Assembly: GCA_963825575.1 (NCBI GenBank)
Contig: CAWGUB010000006.1
Location: forward strand, 186,001-250,000
Length of the DNA: 64,000 nucleotides
Direction: 5' to 3'
Source: JAFDBW01 sp963825575
GTDB taxonomy: Bacteria; Desulfobacterota; Desulfuromonadia; Desulfuromonadales; BM103
Each line of letters begins with the position of its first letter. The first letter of the stretch is position 1. Below, in pieces: positions 49,718 to 59,605 of the stretch. A model generated the notes under the pieces. That model had not been told where the DNA came from, made no database searches, and saw nothing but the letters and a program-made list of their open reading frames with translations. The position numbers were made by a program, and so were the translations under genes.

Positions 49718-50785
49718 ATGGAACAGGGCCTGACGAAAAAACTGTCCTTCCTCGACCGCTATCTCACCCTGTGGATTTTCCTGGCCATGTTTATCGGTGT
49801 GATCGGTGGCTGGCTGGTGCCCGGTGTCAAGGACGTGGTCAACGCTTTCAGTGTCGGTACAACCAATCTGCCGATTGCCTTCGGCCTGATCCTGATGATG
49901 TACCCGCCTTTGGCCAAGGTGAAATACGAAGAGCTCGGCGAAGTGTTTCGCAACCGCAGAATCCTCGGACTGTCGCTTTTACAGAACTGGGTCATCGGCC
50001 CGATCCTGATGTTCGTGCTGGCGATCACTTTTTTGTCCGATTACCCGGAGTACATGGTCGGCCTGATCATGATCGGTCTGGCGCGCTGTATCGCGATGGT
50101 CATCGTCTGGAATGAACTGGCCAAAGGGAACACCGAGTATTGTGCCGGCCTGGTGGCTTTCAACAGCATTTTCCAGGTGCTCTTCTACAGCGTCTACGCC
50201 TGGCTGTTCATAACGGTGCTGCCGCCGCTGCTCGGTCTCGAAGGTGTGGTTGTCGAAGTGACCATCGGTCAGATTGCAGAGAGTGTTTTCATCTATCTCG
50301 GCATCCCGTTCATAGCCGGTATTGTCACCCGCTACACACTGATCCCGCTCAAAGGTCGAAAGTGGTACGAAGAGACCTTTATCCCGAAGATCAGTCCCAT
50401 CACCTTGATTGCCCTGCTGTTCACCATTGTTGTGATGTTCAGCCTGAAGGGCGAACTGATCGTGACCATCCCGATGGACGTGGTGCGAATTGCCATCCCT
50501 CTCCTGATTTACTTCGTTATCATGTTCCTGATCAGCTTCATGATGGCAGTCAAGGCCGGCGCCGATTACAGCAAGACGGCGACAGTTGCCTTTACCGCTG
50601 CCGGCAATAATTTCGAGCTGGCGATCGCTGTTGCGGTCGCCGTGTTCGGGATTGAATCAGGAGTCGCATTCACGGCCGTAATTGGTCCCCTGGTCGAAGT
50701 GCCTGCCTTGATTGCCCTGGTGAATGTTTCCTTCTGGCTGCAGAAAAGATATTTCGTCAAAGTGATTCAGCCAGGAAGCATTTAA
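49718..50785 (+). CDS. acr3: ACR3 family arsenite efflux permease
   Basis: 355 residues, about ten membrane segments. The conserved cysteine region of transmembrane segment 4, GLARCIAMVIVWNELAKGN, is present, together with VAFTAAGNNFELAIAVAVA and FNSIFQVLFYSVYAW. It exports arsenite in exchange for protons. Last gene of the ars operon. Confidence 0.95.
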   Translation: MEQGLTKKLSFLDRYLTLWIFLAMFIGVIGGWLVPGVKDVVNAFSVGTTNLPIAFGLILMMYPPLAKVKYEELGEVFRNRRILGLSLLQNWVIGPILMFVLAITFLSDYPEYMVGLIMIGLARCIAMVIVWNELAKGNTEYCAGLVAFNSIFQVLFYSVYAWLFITVLPPLLGLEGVVVEVTIGQIAESVFIYLGIPFIAGIVTRYTLIPLKGRKWYEETFIPKISPITLIALLFTIVVMFSLKGELIVTIPMDVVRIAIPLLIYFVIMFLISFMMAVKAGADYSKTATVAFTAAGNNFELAIAVAVAVFGIESGVAFTAVIGPLVEVPALIALVNVSFWLQKRYFVKVIQPGSI

Positions 50786-51074
50786 TGGCCCTGCCAGTTT
50801 TGAAGAGAATGGATTGATCATCTCAACGCCAATTTCCGGGACGCCTTTGTCGAACGGGTCGTTTCCGGCCCTTCGGATATCTCACGCGATAAATGAACAG
50901 TTCAATACGGTTATTTTTGTCTTAGCTCAGAACTGTAGATATGATACAGTTTGCTAGTTTTTGTTAATTAGTGCCACCTTAAACAACGCCGCCTTAAACT
51001 AAAGAGCCATAACACGACACCGTCCAGTAGACTCTCGCGATCTCGGTCTGTGACCTTGCCAAAAGGGTTTTTTT

Positions 51075-52499
51075 ATGGATTTCATGAGTATCAATGACCT
51101 TTTGCTTGAGTGCATAAGAGCTGTTGTCCTCATCGCCTTGTTGGCCATACTCTTTCTGCGAGGCAGTTACACTTCTCTTTCACGACACCCTGGATGGAAA
51201 AGCATTCTTTTGGGCTTCAGCCTGATTGCAATGGCAACGTTACTGGATATTACCGATGAAATCCCGGGGCTGGAACACCTTGTTTTCATCGGCGATACAC
51301 CATATGAAGCCTTCCTGGAGAAAATCCCGGGATACCTTTTCGGTTACATGCTTGTCGTGTTCGGGTTTTACAGGATGATCCCCGCATTGCAGAAAGCAGA
51401 GCAAAATGAGCAAGCTCTGCTTGAAAGTGAAAAGCGTTTCCGGCAGGTTTTCAAGTCGAGTCCGGACCCGGTCATGCTTGTCAAACTCGGCAACGGAGCC
51501 ATCATTGATGTCAATTCGGCTTTCGAAACGCTAACTGGCGATGATCGAAATACTGTGATTGAAAAAAAATTATCTGAACTTGACTTCTGGAACAGCCCGG
51601 AAGAAAGAGATGATTTTTATGACCAGCTGAATCAGGCGGAGAAAATCGATAACTTCGGGGCTGAATTTCTATTGCAGGACCAGTCGGTTCGAGATGTGCT
51701 TCTTTCTGCCCAGACTGTGAAAATTGCCGGAGAGGCGTGCGTCTTGATAGGCATACGTGATATTTCCAAGATCAAGGAAGCTGAAAAGGCTCTGATCACA
51801 ATAGACACGTTAAGACAGGAGTTTATTTCAACTGCTGCCCATGAACTCCGAACCCCACTGAGTGTCCTTATCGGCTACTCCGAGCTGTTGACCGACCCCG
51901 AGTTGGCCGCGGGACTTTCAGACCAAAGGCGCCTGGATGCACTTGGTACGATCAAGGAAAAAGGCCATGTCCTTAACCAGATCGTTGACGACCTCCTCGA
52001 TATAAACCGCATTGAGGCAGGCTTGAAGTTTGTCATCAAGTCCGAGACGATCAACCCGAGCCTCCTGTTGAAAAAGGTCTTTGAGGAGATAAAGCTCAAA
52101 GTAACCAAGTGCGAACTCGTTCTTCAATGTCCAGAGGAAGAGGTAACTCAGCTCGTATGTGACAGCCAACGTATTCTGCAGGCAATAGAAAACCTGATGA
52201 GTAACGCAGTTAAATATTCACACGAAGGGGGATTGGTAACGCTTGCTGGGACAGACCACCCCGACTGTTACGAAATTTCCGTCACGGATGACGGTATAGG
52301 AATGACTCCGGACCAGATCGAAAGAATTTTTGAGAAGTTCTATCGTGTCGATTCTTCAAATACTGCTGTTGGGGGACTGGGGCTGGGGATGAATATCGTC
52401 AAGGAGATTATCAATGCTCATCACGGATCAATCACTATAGACAGCAGTTTAGGCAAAGGGACATGTGTGAAGGTCCGATTGCCGAAACAGGGCATTTAA
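51075..52499 (+). CDS. Membrane PAS sensor histidine kinase
   Basis: 474 residues: three membrane segments (about 10-30, 42-60, 88-106), a PAS domain (about 120-230), a phosphoacceptor helix with H256 in FISTAAHELRTPLSVLIGYS and an ATPase domain with NLMSNAVKYSHEGG, DDGIGMTPDQIERIFEKFYR and GGLGLGMNIVKEI. No response regulator gene is adjacent, so it is an orphan kinase. The cue is unknown. Confidence 0.9.
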   Translation: MDFMSINDLLLECIRAVVLIALLAILFLRGSYTSLSRHPGWKSILLGFSLIAMATLLDITDEIPGLEHLVFIGDTPYEAFLEKIPGYLFGYMLVVFGFYRMIPALQKAEQNEQALLESEKRFRQVFKSSPDPVMLVKLGNGAIIDVNSAFETLTGDDRNTVIEKKLSELDFWNSPEERDDFYDQLNQAEKIDNFGAEFLLQDQSVRDVLLSAQTVKIAGEACVLIGIRDISKIKEAEKALITIDTLRQEFISTAAHELRTPLSVLIGYSELLTDPELAAGLSDQRRLDALGTIKEKGHVLNQIVDDLLDINRIEAGLKFVIKSETINPSLLLKKVFEEIKLKVTKCELVLQCPEEEVTQLVCDSQRILQAIENLMSNAVKYSHEGGLVTLAGTDHPDCYEISVTDDGIGMTPDQIERIFEKFYRVDSSNTAVGGLGLGMNIVKEIINAHHGSITIDSSLGKGTCVKVRLPKQGI

Positions 52500-52873
52500 T
52501 CACTAGGTCGGGGTCAGTTCTCCGCCGCTTGCTGCTGTGTCATCTCCCCCACTGAGTGGAATCACGGTTCTGTTGCCTTCTCTCTTATCTGTTGACTCCG
52601 CCTGACTTATCGGTTATGGTTCCTGCACAAAAAAATATATGACACTCTGTTGCCCATCCACCTTGGATGCACAGAGTTCTTCGCCCCGACCTTCCCCTCC
52701 AGGAATCGGGGCATTTTTTATGGGGCAGTCACAACAGCCGAGCCATTATGTCTCATTGCGTTGGTCATCAGATGAGATATGTGCTTTCTGAGCTCTGCAG
52801 CTCCGGTGCTTGCCTGCGTCCCTCTGCCTGGGATAGAATCACCCATCAGCGACCATCCAGGGAGTCATTTTGA
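52500..52873. other. Intergenic region between sensor kinase and rsgA
   Basis: 374 bases with one strong terminator (52683-52719). No supported gene or repeat copy was seen in the rest; short open frames there lack ribosome sites. Confidence 0.5.
52683..52719 (+). terminator. Rho-independent terminator before rsgA
   Basis: Stem GCCCCGA / TCGGGGC with a 16-base loop followed by ATTTTTT. It is 184 bases after the kinase stop, so a short untranslated RNA or a long 3' tail may precede it. Confidence 0.8.
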
Positions 52874-53950
52874 TTGATCAGAGACAAGTTAATGTCTGAA
52901 GAACACCCATCCCTGCCGGAACTCGGCTGGAACCATTTTTTCCAGCAGCAGCTCAGCATCGAGGAGTGGGACGAGACCGCACCCGTGCGAGTGTTTGCTC
53001 TGAATCGGCACCTGGTTGATGTGGTCGGTGAATCTGGCAGCAGGCAGTTTGCGCTTCCGGTCGCCTGGCTGAATTATCCGGTTGAAAGCCTTCCCACCGT
53101 TGGTGACTGGGTATTGGTTGACAGTAAGGGCCAGCCCCTCCGTGTCCTGGAACGCACCAGCCTTTTTAAACGTATGGCTTCCGGACGCGACGCCCGAGTG
53201 CAGTTGATGGCGGCCAATGTCGACACCCTGTTTATAGTCACTTCCTGTAACCAGGAGTTCAACCTCTCCCGCCTCGAACGCTATCTTGCACTTGCCCTTG
53301 ACGCCCGGGTCGAGCCGGTAGTCGTGCTCACCAAGGCGGACCTGATTGACAGTGTCGATGATTTTGCAGCCCAGGCCCGGACTCTGCATGTCGATCTGGC
53401 CGTAGTTACAGTCAATGCCAAAGATGCTGACATCGCAAATATTCTCGGTCCCTGGTGCAAGTCTGGCCGGACCGTGGCACTGGTTGGGTCAAGCGGGGTC
53501 GGCAAATCGACGCTGGTCAATACTCTGAGTGCCAGGGCTGTGCAGGAGACAGGCGCGGTGCGTGATGGCGATGCCAAAGGCCGCCACACAACCACCGGAC
53601 GCTCTCTGCACCTGCTGCCCGGTGGCGGGATGCTCCTGGACAGCCCTGGCCTGCGAGAATTGCAGCTGAGTGACTGCGAAGCGGGTGTCGCGACACTCTT
53701 TGAAGAGATCGAAGCAGTGGCCCGCGACTGTCGCTTCAGCGACTGCCGTCACCAGGGGGAGAAAGACTGCGCCGTGGCGCAGGCAGCGGAACGTGGTGAG
53801 CTTGATCCGCGCCGACTGGAAAACTATCTCAAGTTGCGTGCCGAGCGGGAACGGACCGAGGAGACGCTGGTCGAGAAGCGCCGCAGGGACAAAAACTTCG
53901 GCAAGATGTACAAGCGGGTCAAGACACAGAAGCGCAAGGAAAGAGAGTAA
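52874..53950 (+). CDS. rsgA: Ribosome small subunit-dependent GTPase RsgA
   Basis: 358 residues. OB-like N-terminal domain (about 35-100), then a circularly permuted GTPase: G4 VVLTKADL, G1 GSSGVGKSTLVNTL, G2 GRHTTTGRSLHLL and G3 LLDSPGLREL. The zinc site CRFSDCRHQGEKDC is near 285-300. It acts in late 30S assembly. AGGGAG lies nine bases before TTG 52874; ATG 52892 is the alternative. Confidence 0.94.
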   Translation: MIRDKLMSEEHPSLPELGWNHFFQQQLSIEEWDETAPVRVFALNRHLVDVVGESGSRQFALPVAWLNYPVESLPTVGDWVLVDSKGQPLRVLERTSLFKRMASGRDARVQLMAANVDTLFIVTSCNQEFNLSRLERYLALALDARVEPVVVLTKADLIDSVDDFAAQARTLHVDLAVVTVNAKDADIANILGPWCKSGRTVALVGSSGVGKSTLVNTLSARAVQETGAVRDGDAKGRHTTTGRSLHLLPGGGMLLDSPGLRELQLSDCEAGVATLFEEIEAVARDCRFSDCRHQGEKDCAVAQAAERGELDPRRLENYLKLRAERERTEETLVEKRRRDKNFGKMYKRVKTQKRKERE

Positions 53951-54108
53951 AGCGAAAGGTATGGCGCGTGGCGTGAGGCGCTAACCAGGACCGAAACCAA
54001 ATAAGGTCACGGCAACAGGTTTTTTCTGTAAAACGGACACCTTCACATCTTTACAAGCCCATCCTCGTTGCGTATAGTCTTAGTCTCATTCCAGAGGAGG
54101 TTTAGTCC

Positions 54109-54963
54109 GTGGACAAGCTCATTGATGGCAAGGCGATTGCCGCTGATATTCGTGAAGAAATTGCTGCCGATGTGGCCGCATTGAAAGAGCAGGGGGTGAC
54201 CCCTGGCCTGGCCGTTGTCCTGGTCGGAGATGACCCGGCGAGTCGGGTATATGTGACGATGAAGGAGAAAGCCTGCGAGAAAGCGGGCATTTTTTCCGAC
54301 GAGCACAAATTGCCCGCCGAGACGACCGAAGCACAATTGCTGGCACTGATCGATGAATTGAACCAGGATTCCCGTATCGATGGCATCCTGGTGCAGCTGC
54401 CGCTCCCCGATCAGATTGACGAGAGCAAGATTCTTGAGGCGATTTCCCCGGCCAAGGATGCGGACGGCTTCCACCCTTACAATGTCGGCCGCCTGGCGAC
54501 CGGTAACCCGCTGTTCCAGCCGTGTACTCCCTTCGGGATCATGAAGATGCTTGAGTATACCGGCGTTGATCTGACTGGCAAGGAGGTCGTGGTGGTCGGC
54601 CGTTCGAATATCGTCGGCAAGCCGGTTGCCCTGATGTGTCTCGCCCAACATGCCACGGTCACGCTCTGCCATTCCCGCACCAAAGACCTGCCGGCCAAGG
54701 TTGGTCAGGCGGATGTCCTGATTGCTGCTGTCGGCCGCCCCGAGATGATCAAGGGCGACTGGATCAAGGAGGGCGCGGTGGTCATCGATGTTGGCGTCAA
54801 CCGGGTCGGCGAGAAGAAGCTGGTTGGTGATGTCGAGTTTGAACCGGCGAAAGCGCGCGCCAGTGCCATCACTCCCGTTCCCGGTGGTGTCGGCCCGATG
54901 ACGATCACCATGCTGCTCTACAACACGGTCGAAGGCGCCAAGCGCCGCGCGGCCCAACAGTAA
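54109..54963 (+). CDS. folD: Methylenetetrahydrofolate dehydrogenase/cyclohydrolase
   Basis: 284 residues, GTG start at 54109 with GGAGG eight bases upstream. ASRVYVTMKEKACEKAGI has the catalytic lysine region; ILVQLPLPDQID, PAKDADGFHPYNVG, VVVGRSNIVGKPVA and TPVPGGVGPMTI are all family signatures. It interconverts methylene-, methenyl- and formyl-tetrahydrofolate. It leads a one-carbon gene run with metV, metF and gcv genes. Confidence 0.96.
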   Translation: MDKLIDGKAIAADIREEIAADVAALKEQGVTPGLAVVLVGDDPASRVYVTMKEKACEKAGIFSDEHKLPAETTEAQLLALIDELNQDSRIDGILVQLPLPDQIDESKILEAISPAKDADGFHPYNVGRLATGNPLFQPCTPFGIMKMLEYTGVDLTGKEVVVVGRSNIVGKPVALMCLAQHATVTLCHSRTKDLPAKVGQADVLIAAVGRPEMIKGDWIKEGAVVIDVGVNRVGEKKLVGDVEFEPAKARASAITPVPGGVGPMTITMLLYNTVEGAKRRAAQQ

Positions 54964-55068
54964 AGACTCACGGCCCGTGCGTTTGAACGCTCCGGGTCGT
55001 TCTGCCTTCGAATTGCGGGCATGGTTTCCCCAGCGGCCAGCCCCGAGCAACCAGCTACCGATTAATAA

Positions 55069-55725
55069 ATGATAATCAGCGAACTGAAACCTCTCGAAGA
55101 CCTGCAGAAGACCCTGTCTGAATTCAACAGGCTTTTTCTGGTCGGTTGTGCCGCCTGTGCGACAGCGTGCAAGGCTGGCGGCGAAGAAGAGGTCTTCAAG
55201 CTGCAGGAATGGCTTCTGGAGCAGGGCAAGGACGTGACCGGCAGTGTGATCATCGATGAGGCCTGCCACATTATGCGTGCGGCCCGCGACCTGCGACACC
55301 ACAAGAATGCCCTTCATGAAGCCGATGCACTGGTCGTGCTTGCCTGCGGATCAGGCGTGCAGTCAATCTCTTCCAATGTTGAAAAACAGGTCGTCGGTGG
55401 TCTGAACTCTATGTTCCTTGGCAACGTGCGCCGTTTCGGTTATTACGAGGAGATGTGCTCTCTCTGCGGCGACTGCATTCTTAATGAAACCGCTGGGATA
55501 TGTCCGGTGACAACCTGTGCCAAGGGGTTGTTGAACGGTCCGTGTGGCGGCATGGAGGACGGCCATTGCGAAGTTGACCCGGATATCGAGTGCGCCTGGA
55601 GGCTGATCTATGAGCGCCTGCAGAAACAGCAGCGGCAAGGGGTGTTTGCCCGCCGGGTGCCGCCAAAGAATTGGAGCCGTCGCCGCAAGCCCGGCCGCTA
55701 TCGCCTGAAAGACGGCGGCCGTTAG
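55069..55725 (+). CDS. metV: MetV-like zinc/iron-sulfur partner of methylene-THF reductase
   Basis: 218 residues. N-terminal cysteines in VGCAACATACKAGG, a Rossmann-like core (ADALVVLACGSGVQSI) and a C-terminal cysteine region CSLCGDCILNETAGICPV, then CAKGLLNGPCGGMEDGHC. This matches the MTHFR C-terminal domain protein (MetV) that pairs with a short MetF in acetogens and related anaerobes and is needed for electron delivery. It precedes metF by 21 bases. Confidence 0.88.
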   Translation: MIISELKPLEDLQKTLSEFNRLFLVGCAACATACKAGGEEEVFKLQEWLLEQGKDVTGSVIIDEACHIMRAARDLRHHKNALHEADALVVLACGSGVQSISSNVEKQVVGGLNSMFLGNVRRFGYYEEMCSLCGDCILNETAGICPVTTCAKGLLNGPCGGMEDGHCEVDPDIECAWRLIYERLQKQQRQGVFARRVPPKNWSRRRKPGRYRLKDGGR

Positions 55726-55746
55726 CCGTACTGGCGCTATCAATTT

Positions 55747-56601
55747 ATGTCGCAATTATCTGAGCAGTTGGCTGATGGCCAGTTCGTTGTAACGGCCGAA
55801 ATCGCCCCGCCGAAAGGGACCAACCTGATCCCGGCGTTTGATGAGGCCAAAAAATTCGTCGGAGTCACTGCGGTTAACGTCACTGACAACCAGGGTGCCA
55901 ATATGCGCCTGTCGTCGCTGGCACTGGCGGCGCGCTTGCAGCAGTCCGGTACGGAGACGATCCTGCAGCTGACCTGCCGCGACCGGAACCGCATGGCCCT
56001 GCAGTCCGATCTGCTCGGGGCCGCGTCGTTCGGTATCGAGAACCTGCTGCTGCTTTCGGGTGATCACAGCAAGTTCGGCGACCAACCGGACGCAAGGCCG
56101 GTCTTCGACCTTGATTCAGTTCAGTTGCTTGCTATGACCAGTGGACTGATGGACGGGGTCGACATGGTCGGCAAACCGCTCAATGGCGTGCCAAAATTCT
56201 TTCCTGGAGCTGCGGCCAACCCGACGGCGGAGCCGTTTGAGCTGATGTTTCAGAAGGTGGCGAAAAAAGTTGAAAGCGGGGCCCGGTTTTTCCAGACCCA
56301 GGCGGTCTTTGAACGCCGGGTCATGGAGCGGTTCGTGACCGCCATGCAGCCGCTGGGTGTGCCGGTGATCGCCGGGGTGCTACTGGTACGCAGCGGCAAA
56401 ATGGCTCGTTTCCTCAATGACAACATCCCGGGAGTGCAGGTCCCCGATGATTTGGTCGAACGCCTCGACAAAGCTGCTGATCCGATGGCGGAGGGCATTG
56501 CCATCGCCCGCGAGACAGTTGCCTGGGCCAGGGAGCTTTGCCAGGGTGTTCACCTGATGACCCTTGGCCACGAAGACAAGATTCCTGCGATACTGGCGTG
56601 A
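55747..56601 (+). CDS. metF: Methylenetetrahydrofolate reductase
   Basis: 284 residues, FAD TIM barrel: VTAEIAPPKGTN, NVTDNQGANMRLSSLALA, LQLTCRDRNRMALQSDLLG, LLLLSGDH and AKKVESGARFFQTQAVF. It makes methyl-THF for methionine and possibly other methyl acceptors. Short anaerobe-type MetF, lying directly after metV. It is 100 bases upstream of the gcv operon. Confidence 0.95.
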   Translation: MSQLSEQLADGQFVVTAEIAPPKGTNLIPAFDEAKKFVGVTAVNVTDNQGANMRLSSLALAARLQQSGTETILQLTCRDRNRMALQSDLLGAASFGIENLLLLSGDHSKFGDQPDARPVFDLDSVQLLAMTSGLMDGVDMVGKPLNGVPKFFPGAAANPTAEPFELMFQKVAKKVESGARFFQTQAVFERRVMERFVTAMQPLGVPVIAGVLLVRSGKMARFLNDNIPGVQVPDDLVERLDKAADPMAEGIAIARETVAWARELCQGVHLMTLGHEDKIPAILA

Positions 56602-56701
56602 AGTTCTTGAAGGTGCAGCACTGCAGATAATGGATCCATTTGTGTCTTGGTGTCTTTGTGGCTGAATGGACAACTGTGTAGAGTTGAAAAGGAGAGAGTC
56701 C

Positions 56702-57790
56702 ATGCAAAAGACCCCCTTGAACCAGATTCATCGTGACCTCGGTGCGCGGATGGTCGATTTCGGTGGCTGGGACATGCCGGTGCAGTATGTCGGCGTGATA
56801 GAAGAACACCTTGCCGTCCGCCAGGCTGCCGGCCTCTTTGATGTCTCGCACATGGGCGAAGTAGAAGTCACCGGAACCAACGCCCTGGCCTACATCCAGT
56901 TGTTGACCGTGAATGATGCCGCAAAGCTGGTCGACGGTCAGGTCCAGTATTCAGCGTTCTGTTATCCGGAGGGAGGTATCGTTGACGACGTGACCCTCTA
57001 TCGCTTCAGTGACACCCGCTTCATGTTCTGTGTCAACGCCGCTAATATTGACAAGGACTTTGCCTGGATGCAGCAGGTGCATGCTGATTCGTCGCTGTCG
57101 GATGTAACTCTCGTCAACCGCAGCAAGGAATTCGCCCAGATCGCCCTGCAGGGACCCGAGGCGGAAAAGATTCTTGCCTGCCTGACAGATCTGCCCCTGA
57201 CGCAGCTGGCTTACTATCATTTCAGTGTGGGGGAAGTTGGCGGGTTGCCGGTGATCGTGTCGCGGACCGGCTATACCGGCGAAGATGGCTTTGAGCTCTA
57301 TCTCCCTGCGGCAGCTGCGGTGGATATCTGGCAAAAATTGATGAACGCCGGGCGCCCGTACGGGCTTCAGCCGATTGGCCTTGGTGCACGCGACACCCTG
57401 CGCCTGGAAAAAGGCTACGCCCTGTATGGCCACGAACTCTCTCGCGAGATCTCCCCGCTCGAAGCCGGGCTGGCCTGGATCACCAAGCTTGACAAGAACG
57501 ACTTTGTCGGCAAAGCTGCTCTGGTAACCCAAAAGACTGAAGGTGTGCCGCGTCGGCGAGTCGGGCTGCTGATGCTCGAACGCGGTATCCCGCGAGAAGG
57601 ATACCCGGTCTTCCTGGACGACAATCAAGTCGGGGTCGTGACCAGCGGAACCATGTCACCGAGCCTTAAGGTCGGTATTGCGTTGGCGCTGGTAGCGCCG
57701 GAAGCTGCCGCTACCGATACGGTACTGGAGGTTGTCGTCCGCAATCATCGAATGAGGGCGAAAGTGGTCCGTCCACCTTTCGTCGCGTAA
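56702..57790 (+). CDS. gcvT: Glycine cleavage system T protein
   Basis: 362 residues from ATG 56702 with AAAGGAG upstream. MVDFGGWDMPVQY, FDVSHMGEVEVTG, YSAFCYPEGGIVDDVTLYR, SRTGYTGEDGFELY and GLGARDTLRLEKGYALYGHE are typical aminomethyltransferase parts. It transfers the methylene carbon from the H-protein to THF. First of gcvT-H-PA-PB; no glycine riboswitch was recognised in its 5' region. Confidence 0.96.
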   Translation: MQKTPLNQIHRDLGARMVDFGGWDMPVQYVGVIEEHLAVRQAAGLFDVSHMGEVEVTGTNALAYIQLLTVNDAAKLVDGQVQYSAFCYPEGGIVDDVTLYRFSDTRFMFCVNAANIDKDFAWMQQVHADSSLSDVTLVNRSKEFAQIALQGPEAEKILACLTDLPLTQLAYYHFSVGEVGGLPVIVSRTGYTGEDGFELYLPAAAAVDIWQKLMNAGRPYGLQPIGLGARDTLRLEKGYALYGHELSREISPLEAGLAWITKLDKNDFVGKAALVTQKTEGVPRRRVGLLMLERGIPREGYPVFLDDNQVGVVTSGTMSPSLKVGIALALVAPEAAATDTVLEVVVRNHRMRAKVVRPPFVA

Positions 57791-57864
57791 TCGGCACTAT
57801 ACGAACAGCTACTTTCATCATCGGCCCTGGCTGCCCGGGGTTTACAGACAGCAAGGAGAAAGTC

Positions 57865-58251
57865 ATGGAATTTCCGGAAGAGTTAAAGTACACAGAAGAG
57901 CACGAATGGGTCATGGTCGAGGAAGACCTGGCGGTGGTCGGCATTACCGATTTTGCCCAGGATGCCCTGGGTGACGTGGTTTTTGTCGAGCTTCCCGAGG
58001 TCGGTGCCAGTGTCGAGGCCGGCAAGGCCTTTGGCGTTGTCGAGTCGGTCAAGGCGGTTTCCGATGTCTATGCGCCGCTCACCGGTACGATCGAAGAGAT
58101 CAACGATGACCTGATCGACGCGCCCGAGATCATCAACACCTCCCCTTACGAGGATGGCTGGATGGTCAAGATCCGCATGGCCGAAGCCAGCGATGCTGAC
58201 GCGCTGATGGATGCAGAAGCGTACCAGGCCCTGATTGCCGAGGAGAGCTGA
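57865..58251 (+). CDS. gcvH: Glycine cleavage system H protein
   Basis: 128 residues. EEHEWVMVEEDLAVVGITDF and the lipoyl-lysine region GVVESVKAVSDVYAPLTG. It shuttles the aminomethyl group between P, T and L proteins on its lipoyl arm. CAAGGAG stands before ATG 57865. Confidence 0.96.
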   Translation: MEFPEELKYTEEHEWVMVEEDLAVVGITDFAQDALGDVVFVELPEVGASVEAGKAFGVVESVKAVSDVYAPLTGTIEEINDDLIDAPEIINTSPYEDGWMVKIRMAEASDADALMDAEAYQALIAEES

Positions 58252-58255
58252 ATCG

Positions 58256-59605
58256 ATGCGTTATATCCCGCATACTGCAGCGGATGTGAGCGAGATGCTG
58301 GAACGGGTCGGGGTCAAGAGCCTCGAGGAACTGTTCATCGAGGTGCCCGGTGCGGTGCGCCTCAAGCGTCCTCTTGATCTGCCGGAACCGGTCAGCGAGA
58401 CCGAACTGCTGCGTGAACTGAAAAAACTGGCAGCAAAAAATGCAACGCCATCGACTCATATGAGCTTTCTCGGCGGCGGTGCCTATCACCACTTCAGCCC
58501 GGCGGCAATCGACCTGCTGGTATCGCGCAGTGAATTTTACACTGCTTATACACCCTATCAGCCGGAAATCAGCCAGGGAACTCTGCAGGCGGTCTTTGAA
58601 TTCCAGACCATGATCTGCCAGCTGACCGGCATGGATGTCGCCAACGCCTCCATGTACGATGGGGCATCGGCCTGTGCCGAAGCAGTTCTGATGGCGGTAC
58701 GTCTGACCCGCCGCAAGCGGGTGCTTTTGTCGCGGGCGCTCAACCCGCGTTATCGGTCAACCGTAGCGACCTATTGCCTTTATCTCGGTCTTGAACTGAT
58801 CGATATTGCTGTCGCAGACGATGGCCGGACTGACCTCAAGGACCTGGCGGCCAAGCTGGACGATACAACGGCGGCTGTGGTTGCCGGTTATCCGAACTAT
58901 TTCGGTGTGGTCGAAGATCTTGCCACGTTGTCTGAACGGGCCCATGAAGTGGGCGCTCGCATGGTTGCGGCTGTTGCAGAGCCCGTCGCTCTCGGCCTGC
59001 TCAAGGCTCCCGGCGAACTCGGTGTCGATATCGTTGCCGGTGACGGTCAGAGTTTTGGCCTGCCGCTCGCTTTCGGCGGCCCGTATGTCGGCTTCTTTAC
59101 CGTGCGCCAGAAGGATGTACGTGCCATGCCCGGCCGTCTGGTCGGTGAGACGACCGACCTCGACGGTCAGCGTGGTTTCGTATTGACTCTGTCGACGCGC
59201 GAGCAGCATATCCGTCGTGAAAAGGCGACCTCGAATATCTGCTCGAACCAGGGCCTGTGCGCTCTGGTGGCGACGATCTTCATGAGCCTGCTCGGCAAAC
59301 AGGGCCTTCGCGAGATGGCCGAGCAGAACCTGGCCAAGGCGACCTATGCCCGTCAGCAGATCGCCGGCGTCAAAGGCTTCAGCCTGGTGTTTAACGGCCC
59401 GTCGTTCAACGAATTTGTCGTACGCTCCGAAGAGCCGGTGGCTGAGGTGCTTGGCCGCTTGGAAACAGCCGGAATCCTGGGTGGTCTTGCCCTCGGTGAT
59501 GATTACCCGGAGCTGGCCGACTGTTTCCTGGTTTGCGTAACCGAACAGAATCAGCGCAGCGAGATTGACGGGCTGGTTGCCGCACTGCAGGGAGGTGCAG
59601 CATGA
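58256..59605 (+). CDS. gcvPA: Glycine decarboxylase subunit 1 (P-protein, alpha)
   Basis: 449 residues from ATG 58256 (GAGGAG within the end of gcvH). RYIPHTAADVSEMLERVGV, YTPYQPEISQGTLQAVFEFQ and QLTGMDVANASMYDGA are typical of the N-terminal half of P-protein in the split, heterotetrameric type. The stop overlaps gcvPB by four bases (ATGA). Confidence 0.96.
   Translation: MRYIPHTAADVSEMLERVGVKSLEELFIEVPGAVRLKRPLDLPEPVSETELLRELKKLAAKNATPSTHMSFLGGGAYHHFSPAAIDLLVSRSEFYTAYTPYQPEISQGTLQAVFEFQTMICQLTGMDVANASMYDGASACAEAVLMAVRLTRRKRVLLSRALNPRYRSTVATYCLYLGLELIDIAVADDGRTDLKDLAAKLDDTTAAVVAGYPNYFGVVEDLATLSERAHEVGARMVAAVAEPVALGLLKAPGELGVDIVAGDGQSFGLPLAFGGPYVGFFTVRQKDVRAMPGRLVGETTDLDGQRGFVLTLSTREQHIRREKATSNICSNQGLCALVATIFMSLLGKQGLREMAEQNLAKATYARQQIAGVKGFSLVFNGPSFNEFVVRSEEPVAEVLGRLETAGILGGLALGDDYPELADCFLVCVTEQNQRSEIDGLVAALQGGAA

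Noticed and set aside
54043..55317. Open frame of 424 codons antisense to folD and metV
   Set aside because: It spans two well-supported genes and the gap between them, and its sequence resembles no protein family.
56602..56701. Glycine riboswitch before gcvT
   Set aside because: Only 100 bases are available and no glycine aptamer core was recognised; part of it is a dispersed repeat fragment.
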